Below, piece after piece: positions 1-11,157 of a DNA stretch of 64,000 nt. Each line of letters starts with the position of its first letter. Positions within the stretch are counted from its first letter, which is position 1. The notes under the pieces were generated by a model. That model worked only from the letters and a program-made list of their open reading frames with translations, ran no database searches and had not been told where the DNA came from. This DNA is from Sphingomonas anseongensis (GTDB lineage: Bacteria; Pseudomonadota; Alphaproteobacteria; Sphingomonadales; Sphingomonadaceae). The stretch covers positions 992,001 to 1,056,000 of the forward strand of contig NZ_JAMGBC010000001.1 in assembly GCF_023516495.1 (NCBI RefSeq), written 5' to 3'. A program made the position numbers and the translations under genes.

Positions 1-1
1 C

Positions 2-526
2 ATCATCCACGCTTATTCGGGCTTCGAGAACAAGGTGCGCGAGCAGATCCTCGCCGACGCCGCCCGAATGGGCCTCGAAAGCCAGGTCGAATCGGTCGAA
101 GTCCCGACCGAGAAGGTGACCGAGATCCGCCGCGGCAAGAAGGTCACGTCCGACCGCAAGTTCTTCCCCGGCTACGTGCTGGCCAAGCTGAACATGAGCG
201 ACGACGTCTACCACCTGGTGAAGAACACGCCGAAGGTGACCGGCTTCCTCGGCCCCAACGGCAAGCCGCAGGCGATCAGCGAGGCCGAGGCCGCGCGGAT
301 CCTCTCCACCAAGGAAGAGATGGCCGCCGCCGCGCCGAGCAAGAAGATCCAGGTCGATTACGACATCGGCGACAGCGTCAAGGTCCTCGACGGCCCCTTC
401 GCAAGCTTCAATGGCATCGTCGAAGAGCTCGATTTCGACCGCAGCCGGGTGAAGGTCAGCGTGAGCATCTTCGGTCGCGCGACGCCGGTGGAGCTGGAGT
501 TCGAACAAGTCGAACGAGTCAAATGA
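2..526 (+). CDS. nusG: Transcription termination/antitermination factor NusG (5' end cut by window)
   Basis: NusG binds RNA polymerase through its N-terminal NGN domain and links it to Rho or ribosomal protein S10 through its C-terminal KOW domain. The reading frame is open from base 2 and begins with IIHAYSGFENKVREQI, the usual NGN start, so only a few N-terminal codons lie outside the window. RKFFPGYVLAKLNM and TPKVTGFLG are NGN-domain landmarks. The C-terminal part (GDSVKVLDGPFASFNG, then SIFGRATPVELEF) is a typical KOW domain. Its usual neighbour rplK is not next; it lies about 7.3 kb downstream. The GTG at 35 is internal and is not the start. Confidence 0.97.
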   Translation: MIHAYSGFENKVREQILADAARMGLESQVESVEVPTEKVTEIRRGKKVTSDRKFFPGYVLAKLNMSDDVYHLVKNTPKVTGFLGPNGKPQAISEAEAARILSTKEEMAAAAPSKKIQVDYDIGDSVKVLDGPFASFNGIVEELDFDRSRVKVSVSIFGRATPVELEFEQVERVK

Positions 527-545
527 CACCGAGCGCAAGGCGGAA

Positions 546-655
546 GGTCGCGTAGCGACCGCCGACTTGTGTCGAAGATTGGCATGACCGCGGCCGGCGG
601 GGCGCGAGCCTGATGCGAGCGAACCCGTTCGACGTCACGAATTTACTTCGTGACG
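546..655 (+). terminator. Two perfect hairpins after nusG, possible transcription end
   Basis: Two inverted repeats lie in the gap after nusG. The first is GGTCGC-gta-GCGACC at 546-560. The second is a 9-bp stem CGTCACGAA / TTCGTGACG at 633-655 with a 5-nt loop. Neither has a clean T-run; the second is followed by a pyrimidine-rich stretch (ttcttcccttt). They may end nusG transcription now that rplK is not adjacent, or be a repeat of another kind. The rest of 527-681 shows nothing recognisable. Confidence 0.4.
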
Positions 656-681
656 GCAGTTCTTCCCTTTAGTGTTTGCAC

Positions 682-863
682 ATGGCCAGCGGCGAAAAAT
701 TCGAACGCCACCGCCAGCCCTGGCGGCAGGACGAGATCAGCAAGCTCCACCAGCTCGCCGGCAAGGGCATGAGCCTGAGAGCCATAGCCAAGGCGCTAAC
801 CCGCACCGAGGAATCGGTGAAGGACCGAGCGAAGGCGGACCGGCTGAAGATCACGAAGATGCG

Positions 864-867
<4 letters not shown>
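682..867 (+). CDS. Small helix-turn-helix-like protein, function unknown
   Basis: This predicts a basic protein of about 61 residues starting at the ATG at 682; a TTG at 676 would add two residues. The segment ISKLHQLAGKGMSLRAIAKA followed by TRTEESVKDRAKADRL looks like a small Myb/SANT or sigma-like helix-turn-helix, which suggests DNA binding. I do not recognise a named family. Its stop codon overlaps by four bases the stop of the leftward helicase gene, so the two genes converge. The coding call rests on the HTH-like pattern and compact fit, not on known homologues. Confidence 0.55.
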
Positions 868-3426
<2,559 letters not shown>

Positions 3427-3434
<8 letters not shown>

Positions 3435-5013
3435 CGCCTGTGTCCATCGGCCGGATCATGCTTTCTATGAAGGCGGCTTCCTCCTCGGTGATGCCGTATT
3501 TTTCGTAAAGTTCGGCGTCGGTCCAAGTCCGATCCCAAGTCTGTTGCGGGACCCACATGTACGTGCCGCGCAGCGCGTCCTGCGTGATCTTCCGAAGGGA
3601 GACGAGAAAGCGGAAAAACTTCGTCGTATAGTAAGAGCGAATGCTCAACGCCGCTGCCTCACTATCCGCCCAAAACGCAATAAACGTTTGCGTGCAAACA
3701 GAACCCGGTTCGACAACAAGAGGCTTTCCGAGCACGACGTCAGGAATCTTCTGTCCGCCGTCAGAGCCAGCCTTTGGCGTGAGCACCTTCCATAGGTCTA
3801 CGAGATGCGCGTTCTTTTTGATAAACTTGTTCGGCAGGTAGCCCACAAGGCGCTTGCCTTGCTTCACGAGGTGAAGGGCTACGTCTCCCGCCTTCGCCCG
3901 CTGTTCGTAGTTTTCAAAATTAGTAGCGATACCGAACGGCGTGTCTCCCGTAAGAATTTCCGTGATCGACGGCTCGGACTTCGCTTGGACCTTGTGCAGA
4001 ATTTTGATGGCGCGAGGGTCGCGGACAAAAATATCAAATTCATTTAGGTCGCGCCCGACGGGGCCCACCGTCTCTTCTCCGCGGATCGTCGTCACAGCCG
4101 TTTGGCCTTCGTGCGATTTGCTCCAAAGGAAATAACCGATGCCGCCCTTTACCTCGACGCCTGGAAAAACGTCCTTTGAGACAGGATAATCTACGAGCTG
4201 CGAAATCTTACCGCAGGAAAGCATTGTTGCCCTGAATTCGTCCATCCCGCGCCCGCCGGCTAACCAGCGGGACGGCGTGACCATGCTCACAAAACTCGGC
4301 TCTAACTTGATCGCTTGCTCCACGAACAAGTGGTAAATTGAGGAGTCGCTCGTCCCGCCAGCGCCGCCAGTCATCTGATACGGCGGGTTCCCGATAATCA
4401 CGTCGAAATGCATCGTGCCTCCGAACAACTCGCCGAGGCGAGTGCTGATGTCGCTTGCATGGATGAACGCATAGGCGTGGTTCTCTTCGTCCGGCCCGCG
4501 GTCGAGGAAGGTCTTGCCCGCGCCGCAGACGCGGCAACGGTCGCCGTCGCGGATGTGCTCGGTCCGCTCGAACCAGACATTGCCGTCGTCGTTGTCGTCG
4601 AACGCCACGGCGGCGACGCTGTGCGGGCCGGTCGCGTGCTTCGAGCAATAGAGGCTGCGCCGGGCGAGCAGCGCGGTCAGCCGGGTGATGCCGATGCCGA
4701 AGAGCTGCTTCGTCAGGATATGATCGACTCGCTCTTGCAAATCGGGGAACTCGCCCTCCAGCCCCTTGATGAGCCGCGTCGCGATCTCGCGCAGGAACAC
4801 GCCCGACTTGGTGCAGGGATCGAGGAAGGTGACTTTGCTGTCCGCCCAGATGTCCGCGCCCCCGTTGGCCGCCGCCCAGCCTTCCGCCAGCGTATCGAGC
4901 ATGCGGTTGGCGAACTCGGGTGGAGTGAACACCTCGTCGTTCGACAGGTTGGCGATGCAGGTGAGGACGTCGGGGTTGCGGCCCTTGAGGGTGAAAGGGG
5001 CCTGGTCCGTCAT
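3427..5013 (-). CDS. Eco57I-type N6-adenine DNA methylase (modification subunit)
   Basis: Predicted 528-residue DNA methylase. Landmarks are NDEVFTPPEF (25-34), an SAM-binding motif I written as FLDPCTKSG (63-71) instead of the usual DPxxGxG, and the catalytic motif IV IIGNPPYQ (207-213). Between them is a Cys-containing insert (Cys123, and CRVC at 160-163) that could bind zinc. The C-terminal part should carry the target-recognition region. The ATG at 5013 overlaps the stop of the upstream methylase gene as ATGA, indicating translational coupling. Bases about 3600-4350 are visibly less GC-rich than the flanks. I infer that this protein marks host DNA against the downstream helicase-nuclease; the target sequence cannot be read. 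Confidence 0.85.
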
Positions 5014-5909
5014 GCCGCGCCGTCCAGCGCCGCCAGTTCGCGCACATTCATCGGCGCATGGTTGGCGATTGGCTGGAACACCGGATGCTGGCCGAGCGTG
5101 GCGAACAGCGAAGGCTGACCGGCATAGCCCTGCCGCTCTTCCTTGAGCGAGCCCGCCTCGGTCAGGCTCTTCAGGCTGAAGTCCCGCCGCTGGAACTTGC
5201 CCTTGCCGATATAGCCCCATTCGACGATCATGATCGGCCCCCCGTCCGCGTCGGTCATCTTCATCGCATCGCCGTGGATCAGGTTCAACGACAGAACGTG
5301 GCTGGCGGCGTGGTAAAGATCGTCGTCCTCGGTCAGGCCGAGGTATTGCGCGAACACTTCGAGCATGTTGCCGCGGCATTCGGCGATGTTGTCGGCCAGC
5401 AGCTCTATCCCGTAGCAACTCGTGAGCGCGAGCAGCGCGTAGTGGCGCTCCTCGAACGCGTTCTTGCCGTACTTCGCCTCGACCGCGGCCAGCTTGCGCT
5501 GGAGGATCGGCACGAGGAAATTGCCGCTGCCGCAGGCGGGTTCGAGGAAGCGGGAGTCGATCCGTTCGGTCTCGCCTTTCACGAGGTCGAGCATCTTCTC
5601 GACCAGCCACGGCGGCGTGAACACCTCGCCGTGATCGGCGACGCGCTTTTTCGACTTGATCAGCTTGTCGCCGCGGTACAGCGGGCCTTCGTCGCGCGTT
5701 GCGTCGAACTCCGGCTGGAGCGGCTTGATGCCGTCGGGTGCTTGGCTCTTGCTCATTGTCGCAATCACATCGAGCGTACGGGCAACGCGGGCCGGCGGCT
5801 GGGCCTTGCCCGCCTCCCAAGCCTCCACCGTTGCCGATGAGACACCAAATTCGCGGCAAACATCATCAAGAGTGAACCCGGCCTCGGTCCGGCAATTCGA
5901 GAAAGACAA
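5010..5909 (-). CDS. HTH-fused N6 DNA methylase-like protein
   Basis: 299-residue protein, first gene of the restriction-like operon. Residues about 11-50 (FTLDDVCREFGVSSATVEAW) form an XRE-type helix-turn-helix. A methylase segment follows with HGEVFTPPWL (93-102) and a textbook motif I FLEPACGSGNF (121-131). No (D/N)PP(Y/F) motif IV is visible; where it is expected the sequence reads IMIVEWGYIGKGKF. The protein may therefore bind SAM but need the second methylase for catalysis. The chosen TTG start at 5909 follows a GGGGGTAGAGG ribosome site. An ATG at 5756 would remove the HTH but has no Shine-Dalgarno sequence. The HTH could autoregulate the operon, as C proteins do in other systems (inference). 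Confidence 0.8.
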   Translation of the reverse strand: MSFSNCRTEAGFTLDDVCREFGVSSATVEAWEAGKAQPPARVARTLDVIATMSKSQAPDGIKPLQPEFDATRDEGPLYRGDKLIKSKKRVADHGEVFTPPWLVEKMLDLVKGETERIDSRFLEPACGSGNFLVPILQRKLAAVEAKYGKNAFEERHYALLALTSCYGIELLADNIAECRGNMLEVFAQYLGLTEDDDLYHAASHVLSLNLIHGDAMKMTDADGGPIMIVEWGYIGKGKFQRRDFSLKSLTEAGSLKEERQGYAGQPSLFATLGQHPVFQPIANHAPMNVRELAALDGAA

Positions 5910-6017
5910 GCAGCACCTCTACCCCCGAGCAACAGCACTGTGGGCCACGAAGTGGCGAGGTGCAAGGAAGAGAAAGTCCCTGTCCTACAGCCCCCATTTT
6001 GTGCCTTATCCTCGTGG

Positions 6018-6614
6018 ATGAAACATTCGAGTAAGGACTGCCTGGGGCAGTCCGACGGAGAAGTTCCGGATAAACCCAAGGCCGCCTTAGGAACCGTTTG
6101 CGACGGTTCGACGCCGGCTTTCCCCTTCACCCCCGTCGCCCTCCGCCCCCGCCACGACGGCTGGACCCCCGAGAAACAGATCGCCTTCATCGAAGCGCTG
6201 GCCGAGACCGCCTGCGTCGAGGAAGCGTGCCGCCGCGTCGGAATGTCGGACAGCTCCGCCTACCAGCTCCGCCGCCGTCCGTGCGGCGCGCCGTTCCGCC
6301 GGGCCTGGGACGCGGCGCTCGATTACGCGCTTCACCGGCTGGAGCAGGCGGCCCTTTCGCGGGCACTCAACGGCGTCCCTCGTCCGGTCTTCTACAAGGG
6401 CGAGCAGGTCGGCGAATGGCGCGAATATGACGAGCGGCTGACCATGTTCCTGCTTCGCTTCCGCCGGGCGCGAAGGTTCGGCGGCTGGATCGACGGGCTG
6501 CCTCCCGCGCCGGACGCCGAGATTGAAACCGAGGAGGATGCTGCAATCCGCCTCGATCTCGCTCTCGACACCATCGAAGATTCGACCACCCCTCCTCGCG
6601 CGTCAGGGGAGTGA
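6018..6614 (+). CDS. Putative HTH / terminase-small-subunit-like DNA-binding protein
   Basis: About 198 residues from the ATG at 6018; a GTG at 5940 would add 26 residues with no recognisable content. The core, GWTPEKQIAFIEALAET then CVEEACRRVGMSDSSAYQLR, is a recognisable helix-turn-helix resembling phage terminase small subunits and related regulators. It continues with a conserved-looking basic helix (DERLTMFLLRFRRARRFG). No other phage gene is nearby. It diverges from the methylase operon, with about 108 bp between the starts. DNA binding is likely; the role is unknown. The start is uncertain. Confidence 0.65.
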   Translation: MKHSSKDCLGQSDGEVPDKPKAALGTVCDGSTPAFPFTPVALRPRHDGWTPEKQIAFIEALAETACVEEACRRVGMSDSSAYQLRRRPCGAPFRRAWDAALDYALHRLEQAALSRALNGVPRPVFYKGEQVGEWREYDERLTMFLLRFRRARRFGGWIDGLPPAPDAEIETEEDAAIRLDLALDTIEDSTTPPRASGE

Positions 6615-6634
6615 AGTTAGTGAACTTCCGCGCA

Positions 6635-7090
6635 CTACTTCTTCGCCGTCCGCGGATCGTCCGCCGGATTCACGTAGATGATCTGGAACGGCCCGTGGCT
6701 GGTGATCTGCACCGTCGCCCCGCCGTCGGTGAACGCATAATGGTTCATGTTCGGAGCCATGGCGATGTAGCCGCCTAGGCCCAGCGTGCCGGCCTTCGCC
6801 TTGTCGGCCACGTCGCCCATTCCGAGCGACATCGATCCTTCCATCACCGTCACCAGCTCCGGCGTCGGGTGGTGGTGCGGGGCGACCGAATAGCCGGCCG
6901 GGAATTTCAGGCGGATGGTGAACATCCCCTCCTTGGTCGGATCTCCGGAGAGCACCGCGAGCTGCGCGCCCGCCGGGAGCCCTGGCGGTGCCGGTCCCCA
7001 TTTGAGGTCGGTCGGCATCATCTGGGCGCTCGCGGTCGAGCCCGCGAAAGCGGCCGCGGCGCAAAGGGAGAGCATAAGCGTACGGGTCAT
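6635..7090 (-). CDS. Exported cupin-domain protein
   Basis: 151 residues from the ATG at 7090, which follows a GGAAAGGGGTAAT ribosome site. It begins with a cleavable signal peptide (MTRTLMLSLCAAAAFAGSTA). The mature part is a single cupin barrel: PAGYSVAPHHHPTPELVTVM gives the metal-binding His-rich motif 1, and MAPNMNHYAFTDGG supplies the second motif His. It probably acts in the periplasm. Cupins of this form bind a metal ion, but the substrate cannot be told from sequence. It sits tail to tail with the gene ending at 6614. Confidence 0.85.
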   Translation of the reverse strand: MTRTLMLSLCAAAAFAGSTASAQMMPTDLKWGPAPPGLPAGAQLAVLSGDPTKEGMFTIRLKFPAGYSVAPHHHPTPELVTVMEGSMSLGMGDVADKAKAGTLGLGGYIAMAPNMNHYAFTDGGATVQITSHGPFQIIYVNPADDPRTAKK

Positions 7091-7168
7091 CGGATTACCC
7101 CTTTCCGATTCACCACCCACGACGCCCCCTTACCACGCGCGACGGGCCAGCGAAATTGGCGAGCGCGC

Positions 7169-7552
7169 TCAGAGGAACTTGCCGGCCTGCTTCAGCACCA
7201 TGCTGCACGCCTGCGACTTGATTGGGTCGCTTACGCTTCCGAGCGAGAAGCTGGACTTGCCGCTGAGGATCGTCCCGGCCTGGCCGGCCGCGAGTCCCTT
7301 CGAACCGGCGACGCCCGGCTTCTTCATCAGGCCGTCGAGCACCGACGTCGCATTGGCGGACCCGCCCCCAAGCAGGTTGTTCTTGGCGCAATATCCCAGC
7401 ACGCCTGCGGCATTGCCCATTCCGATGCCGGAAATGTTCGGGATTCCGCCCAGGCCGCCGAGCCCCGCGATCGACGGCATTTGCGCGCTCGACGCGGAGG
7501 CCGCTGCCGCGGCCACCAGCCCGAACAGGAACGATGTGCGCGAATATGGCAT
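7169..7552 (-). CDS. Exported DUF2501 (YjjA-like) protein
   Basis: 127 residues from the ATG at 7552. An N-terminal signal peptide (MPYSRTSFLFGLVAAAAASA) is followed by a Gly/Ile-rich stretch. The family signature then appears: GNAAGVLGYCAKNNLLGG and, at the C-terminus, KSQACSMVLKQAGKFL. The two Cys residues probably form a periplasmic disulfide. The family has no established function. It is transcribed away from rplK, and the 234-bp gap to rplK must hold the rplK leader and promoter. Confidence 0.85.
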   Translation of the reverse strand: MPYSRTSFLFGLVAAAAASASSAQMPSIAGLGGLGGIPNISGIGMGNAAGVLGYCAKNNLLGGGSANATSVLDGLMKKPGVAGSKGLAAGQAGTILSGKSSFSLGSVSDPIKSQACSMVLKQAGKFL

Positions 7553-7742
7553 GACTGACGATCCTTTCGGCCGGACGGCTACGCCCGGGCGAAGGCAGCG
7601 AACATCGGGCCTAATCCCGACCCGCGGCTCCCCTTCCAATCCGTGCCCTCATCGTGTAGGGGCCCCGCCTTCCAATCCAATTGGAAACCATCGCGGGAGG
7701 CTGTCCCAGAGGCAGCCGTTCGTACCGCTAAACTTGAGAACC

Positions 7743-7769
7743 GCCTGCGGAGATGTTTCGACCGCAGGC
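7743..7769 (+). promoter_or_regulatory. Hairpin in the rplK leader
   Basis: A perfect 8-bp inverted repeat, GCCTGCGG (7743-7750) and CCGCAGGC (7762-7769), with an 11-nt loop, ends 17 bases before the rplK start. In many bacteria L1 represses the L11-L1 operon by binding a leader structure. This hairpin is a candidate for such a site, but I did not match it to the L1 consensus. Farther upstream (7670-7690) is an imperfect palindrome around TTCCAATCCAATTGGAA. Confidence 0.4.
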
Positions 7770-7786
7770 CAACGACAGAGTGAGAC

Positions 7787-8218
7787 ATGGCAAAGAAAAT
7801 CACCGGCTACATCAAGCTGCAGGTGCCCGCGGGCATCGCCAATCCGTCGCCGCCGATCGGCCCGGCGCTTGGCCAGCGCGGCGTCAACATCATGGAATTC
7901 TGCAAGGCGTTCAACGCCGCGACGCAGGAACTCGAAAAGGGCTCGCCGATCCCGACGGTCATCACCGTCTATGCGGACCGGTCGTTCTCGTTCACCACCA
8001 AGACCCCGCCCGCGTCCTTCCTTCTGAAGAAGGCGGCCCGGATCCAGAAGGGCTCGAGCGAGACCGGCAAGTCGTCGGCCGGGACCATCAAGCGCTCGCA
8101 GCTTCGCGAGATCGCCGAGACCAAGATGGCCGACTTGAACGCCAACGACCTCGACGCCGCGTCGAAGATCATCGAAGGCTCCGCCCGCGCGATGGGCCTC
8201 ACCGTGGTGGAGGGCTAA
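7787..8218 (+). CDS. rplK: 50S ribosomal protein L11
   Basis: 143 residues, the normal L11 length. The N-terminal domain opens with [20 protein letters not shown], and [19 protein letters not shown] is the L11 hallmark. The C-terminal 23S-rRNA-binding domain includes [17 protein letters not shown] and a conserved [10 protein letters not shown] segment. L11 forms the GTPase-associated centre of the large subunit. The ATG at 7787 follows a gagtgagac ribosome site. rplA starts 3 bases after its stop, so the pair is one transcript. Confidence 0.98.
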   Translation: MAKKITGYIKLQVPAGIANPSPPIGPALGQRGVNIMEFCKAFNAATQELEKGSPIPTVITVYADRSFSFTTKTPPASFLLKKAARIQKGSSETGKSSAGTIKRSQLREIAETKMADLNANDLDAASKIIEGSARAMGLTVVEG

Positions 8219-8221
8219 ACC

Positions 8222-8917
8222 ATGGCACTTTCCAAGAAGCAGAAGGCGCAGGCCCCGACCGTCGATCGCGACAAGTTCTACGCGGTCGATGAGGCCATTT
8301 CGCTGGTCAAGAAGAACGCCACGTCGAAGTTCGACGAGACAGTCGAGCTGGCGCTGAACCTCGGCGTCGACCCGCGCCACGCCGACCAGATGGTCCGCGG
8401 TGTCGTGTCGCTTCCCAAGGGCACCGGCAAGGACGTCCGCGTCGCGGTCTTCGCCAAGGGCGACAAGGCTGACGAGGCCAAGGCGGCCGGTGCCGACATC
8501 GTCGGCGCGGAAGACCTGATGCAGACCATCCAGGACGGGACCATCGACTTCGACCGCGTGATCGCGACCCCGGACATGATGGGCGTCGTCGGGCGCCTCG
8601 GTAAGGTCCTCGGCCCCAAGGGGCTGATGCCGAACCCGAAGCTCGGAACCGTCACAATGGACGTCAAGAAGGCGGTCACCGACGCCAAGTCGGGCCAGGT
8701 CGAATTCCGCGTCGAAAAGGCGGGGATCGTCCATGCCGGGATCGGCAAGGCGAGCTTCCCCGAAGCCGACATCCGCGCCAATTTCGACGCCTTCATGGAC
8801 GCGATCGTCCGCAACAAGCCGACCGGCGCCAAGGGCAAGTTCGTCAAGAAGGTCTCGCTGACCTCGACGATGGGCCCGGGCGTCAAGCTCGACCTCGAGG
8901 GAATCCCGGGCGCCTAG
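8222..8917 (+). CDS. rplA: 50S ribosomal protein L1
   Basis: 231 residues, the usual length. Diagnostic segments include [37 protein letters not shown], and [20 protein letters not shown]1 binds the L1 stalk of 23S rRNA and commonly represses its own operon by binding the L11-L1 leader. The gene follows rplK by 3 bp. Unlike the usual order, rplJ does not follow; two leftward genes abut its 3' end at 8922 and rplJ lies 5.2 kb away. Confidence 0.98.
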   Translation: MALSKKQKAQAPTVDRDKFYAVDEAISLVKKNATSKFDETVELALNLGVDPRHADQMVRGVVSLPKGTGKDVRVAVFAKGDKADEAKAAGADIVGAEDLMQTIQDGTIDFDRVIATPDMMGVVGRLGKVLGPKGLMPNPKLGTVTMDVKKAVTDAKSGQVEFRVEKAGIVHAGIGKASFPEADIRANFDAFMDAIVRNKPTGAKGKFVKKVSLTSTMGPGVKLDLEGIPGA

Positions 8918-8921
8918 GGCG

Positions 8922-9953
8922 CTACAGGCAGCTCTTGAGCACCTTGGCCTTCAATATGTCGTTGGAGGCGATGTCGGCGAAGAAGCTGTCGAGGAACTGG
9001 GTAGCCCGGGCGGCGGTCTTCGGATCGAGCCCGGGCGTCGAGGTCAGCGCTGCGTAGACCTGCGGCCGCTGGCTCCGCATCTGCACCGCGACCGCATAGG
9101 CCTCGCCGTTGTGAGCGCAGTATCCGCGGTACAGCCGCTGGCGAACGTTCGCGATCTTCAGGACGTCGGGCGGCGTCGCATAGGGCGCGTTGACCAGGCC
9201 TGAAAAGTCGAAGTCGTAGGGGATCGGGATCACCGCGGCGGCGACCCCCCTCGCCGGTGCAATCATCTTGGCGTTGTGGCAGCAGGCCTCGCCCTTCGGC
9301 CCCGCCCGCATCGACCAGTCGTGGTTGGCGATCATGTGCTGGAACAGGGCGTAGAGCGCAGCGTGGCGGGTGCTGAGCGCCGTGATCGGGATGATCTCCG
9401 GAAGCTTCGCCTCCTGCATCCCGTTGCGCCTCGCGACGTCGCCCAGGTCCTCGATGAAGAAGCCGTAGCGGAGCCCAAGCGACCGGCCGTTGTCGTCGAC
9501 ATAGTCGATCTGCGCCAGCCGGACCCGGAAGCTCGCCGGGCTGAGCACGTTGAGCATCCGGTACGCGGCATATTCCAGCAGAACATATTGCTGGAACGCC
9601 GGCGCCGCCTTGCAGTGGGTCACGAGCTTCAGCGACTTCTGCCCCGAAAAGGGGGAGTCCGCCGGCGGGTTCGTGAAGCGGACCTTGAGCGGCGGGAACT
9701 GGCAGATGTCCGACGCCCGGCGGGTGATCCCACGAGTGGTGAGCGTGATCGGCAGTTGCTCGGTCGTTCCGTCCACCGTCAGCGTGGCCGGCCTCGGGTC
9801 CTCGGCGCGGTTACGAACGATGGTCGACAGCGGTCCCTTGATCGTCAGGCGGAGAACGTCCGGCGAGGAGAACAGCGGCCTTTCGCCAACGGCTGCGGCG
9901 GCGGGCGAAACAAGTGCGATGGCCAAAAGCCAGAGCAAAATCCTGCCCATCAT
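8922..9953 (-). CDS. Exported CotH-like protein, putative secreted kinase-fold protein
   Basis: 343 residues with an N-terminal signal peptide (ILLWLLAIALVSPAAA). The body resembles the CotH family: LRLTIKGPLS, an early RG pair (74-75), FPPLKVRF and KSLKL (106-110). An NHDW (210-213) ... CCHN (224-227) ... PYDFDF (245-250) series is spaced like the CotH catalytic D..HN..D pattern. CotH proteins are atypical secreted kinases. Kinase activity here is inference, and I cannot align catalytic residues with certainty. Five Cys residues in the mature part suggest disulfides. Its ATG overlaps the stop of the upstream phosphatase gene as ATGA. It ends 4 bases from the rplA stop. Confidence 0.7.
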   Translation of the reverse strand: MMGRILLWLLAIALVSPAAAAVGERPLFSSPDVLRLTIKGPLSTIVRNRAEDPRPATLTVDGTTEQLPITLTTRGITRRASDICQFPPLKVRFTNPPADSPFSGQKSLKLVTHCKAAPAFQQYVLLEYAAYRMLNVLSPASFRVRLAQIDYVDDNGRSLGLRYGFFIEDLGDVARRNGMQEAKLPEIIPITALSTRHAALYALFQHMIANHDWSMRAGPKGEACCHNAKMIAPARGVAAAVIPIPYDFDFSGLVNAPYATPPDVLKIANVRQRLYRGYCAHNGEAYAVAVQMRSQRPQVYAALTSTPGLDPKTAARATQFLDSFFADIASNDILKAKVLKSCL

Positions 9954-11017
9954 TCTTCCCCTTTCGCAGCAGCCGAGGAGCGCGGAACCACGTGCGGGAC
10001 CAGCCGGTCGCCGACGATCTCGAGATAGCTCGGCGGGCCGCCGTAATAGCGCGAGTTGCCGGTATCGATCGTCACCAGCCGCCCGCCGTAGAGGATCTGG
10101 ATGCCCTTCAGGTTGGGCGTGTGGCCGACGATGATCCGCTTCGCTTCGTATGCTTCGAGCACCGTCGGCAGTTCCTGCGAAATCGGCGTTCTCGCCGCGC
10201 CCACCGCCGGAATTTGCGTGACCTTCGGATCGCGAGTGATCAGCCCCCGGTACCACAGGGGCCCGAGCGGATCGGTAAGGATGGAATCCCCGGAGCGCTG
10301 CACGGTCTTCAGGGCGCTGGCGACCTGGCGATTGATCTCGTCGATCGGGCGCTTGGAATATTCGACGCTGATTCCGCCATGGACGAACAGGTTGCCGTTG
10401 ACGATGGCGACGGCGGGGTTGCGGATGACCCACTGGCCGATCTCGCCCTTAGGGCTCCACGCCAGGCGCTGTTCTACCCAGCCGAGCGGAGTGGACTTCA
10501 CCCAAGCGTCGTGGATGGCCGGCGCAGTCATCTTCGGATCGGAGGCGCGGTACTTGGCTTCGACTTCGCCTTTTCTCGCCTGGTATAGCCGCTCCCGAAG
10601 CGCAGCGGAGTCCGCGTTCGCAAAGGCTGCGAAGTCGGCCGGCGTCGTGTAGCGAAGGTCGCCGGTGATGTTCATCGCCTCGTGATTTCCGACGAGGACG
10701 ATCACCTGCCCGCCCTGCTTTGGCGCCTCCTTCTGGAGCTGCATCAGGTTGTGGAGGATTCCGAGCGAATCCGGGCCACGATCGACGACATCGCCGACCT
10801 GGACGAGCGTCGTTCGTCCCCCGCTCCAATGACCTCGGGAGTCGATCAACCCGGCGGCTCCGGCAATGTCGCGCCAGACCCCTAGATCGCCGTGAAGGTC
10901 GCCGACAGCGACGATGCGCGCCGGTGGTGGCGAAGGCGGAGGAGCAGCCAGAGCCGGCGCCGCCGCGACCATTGCAGCGGCAGCGAGGCGAACCATCCTC
11001 CACACACGCAAAAGCAT
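9950..11017 (-). CDS. Exported PPP-family metallophosphatase (Shewanella-like phosphatase type)
   Basis: 355 residues with a signal peptide (about residues 1-25) and a short Pro-rich linker. All PPP-family metal and active-site motifs are intact: GDLHGD (39-44), GDVVDRG (75-81), GNHE (110-113), FVHGG, and VGHTPN near the C-terminus. This set defines serine/threonine or tyrosine phosphatases and related hydrolases with a two-metal centre. The GNHEAMNITGDLRY context is typical of Shewanella-like bacterial phosphatases. The enzyme should act outside the cytoplasm. It is the first gene of a two-gene leftward unit with the CotH-like gene, translationally coupled by a 4-nt overlap. The substrate is unknown. 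Confidence 0.88.
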   Translation of the reverse strand: MLLRVWRMVRLAAAAMVAAAPALAAPPPSPPPARIVAVGDLHGDLGVWRDIAGAAGLIDSRGHWSGGRTTLVQVGDVVDRGPDSLGILHNLMQLQKEAPKQGGQVIVLVGNHEAMNITGDLRYTTPADFAAFANADSAALRERLYQARKGEVEAKYRASDPKMTAPAIHDAWVKSTPLGWVEQRLAWSPKGEIGQWVIRNPAVAIVNGNLFVHGGISVEYSKRPIDEINRQVASALKTVQRSGDSILTDPLGPLWYRGLITRDPKVTQIPAVGAARTPISQELPTVLEAYEAKRIIVGHTPNLKGIQILYGGRLVTIDTGNSRYYGGPPSYLEIVGDRLVPHVVPRSSAAAKGEE

Positions 11018-11157
11018 CGGCAGCTCCCCGGCCAGCCCGCGCCGATGGGGCGCCAGGACGCCCCTTTTGTCAACAAGCGGGCGGCGTTCGTCGAATGCAG
11101 GCGTGACTCTCCGGCCGCTAACTTTAGGTAGCCCGACGCAGTTCAGAAGGAATCCCC

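Noticed and set aside
6018-6614. Possible phage remnant because of terminase-small-subunit similarity
   Set aside because: No other phage gene, integrase or attachment repeat is near. The HTH fold is shared with chromosomal regulators.
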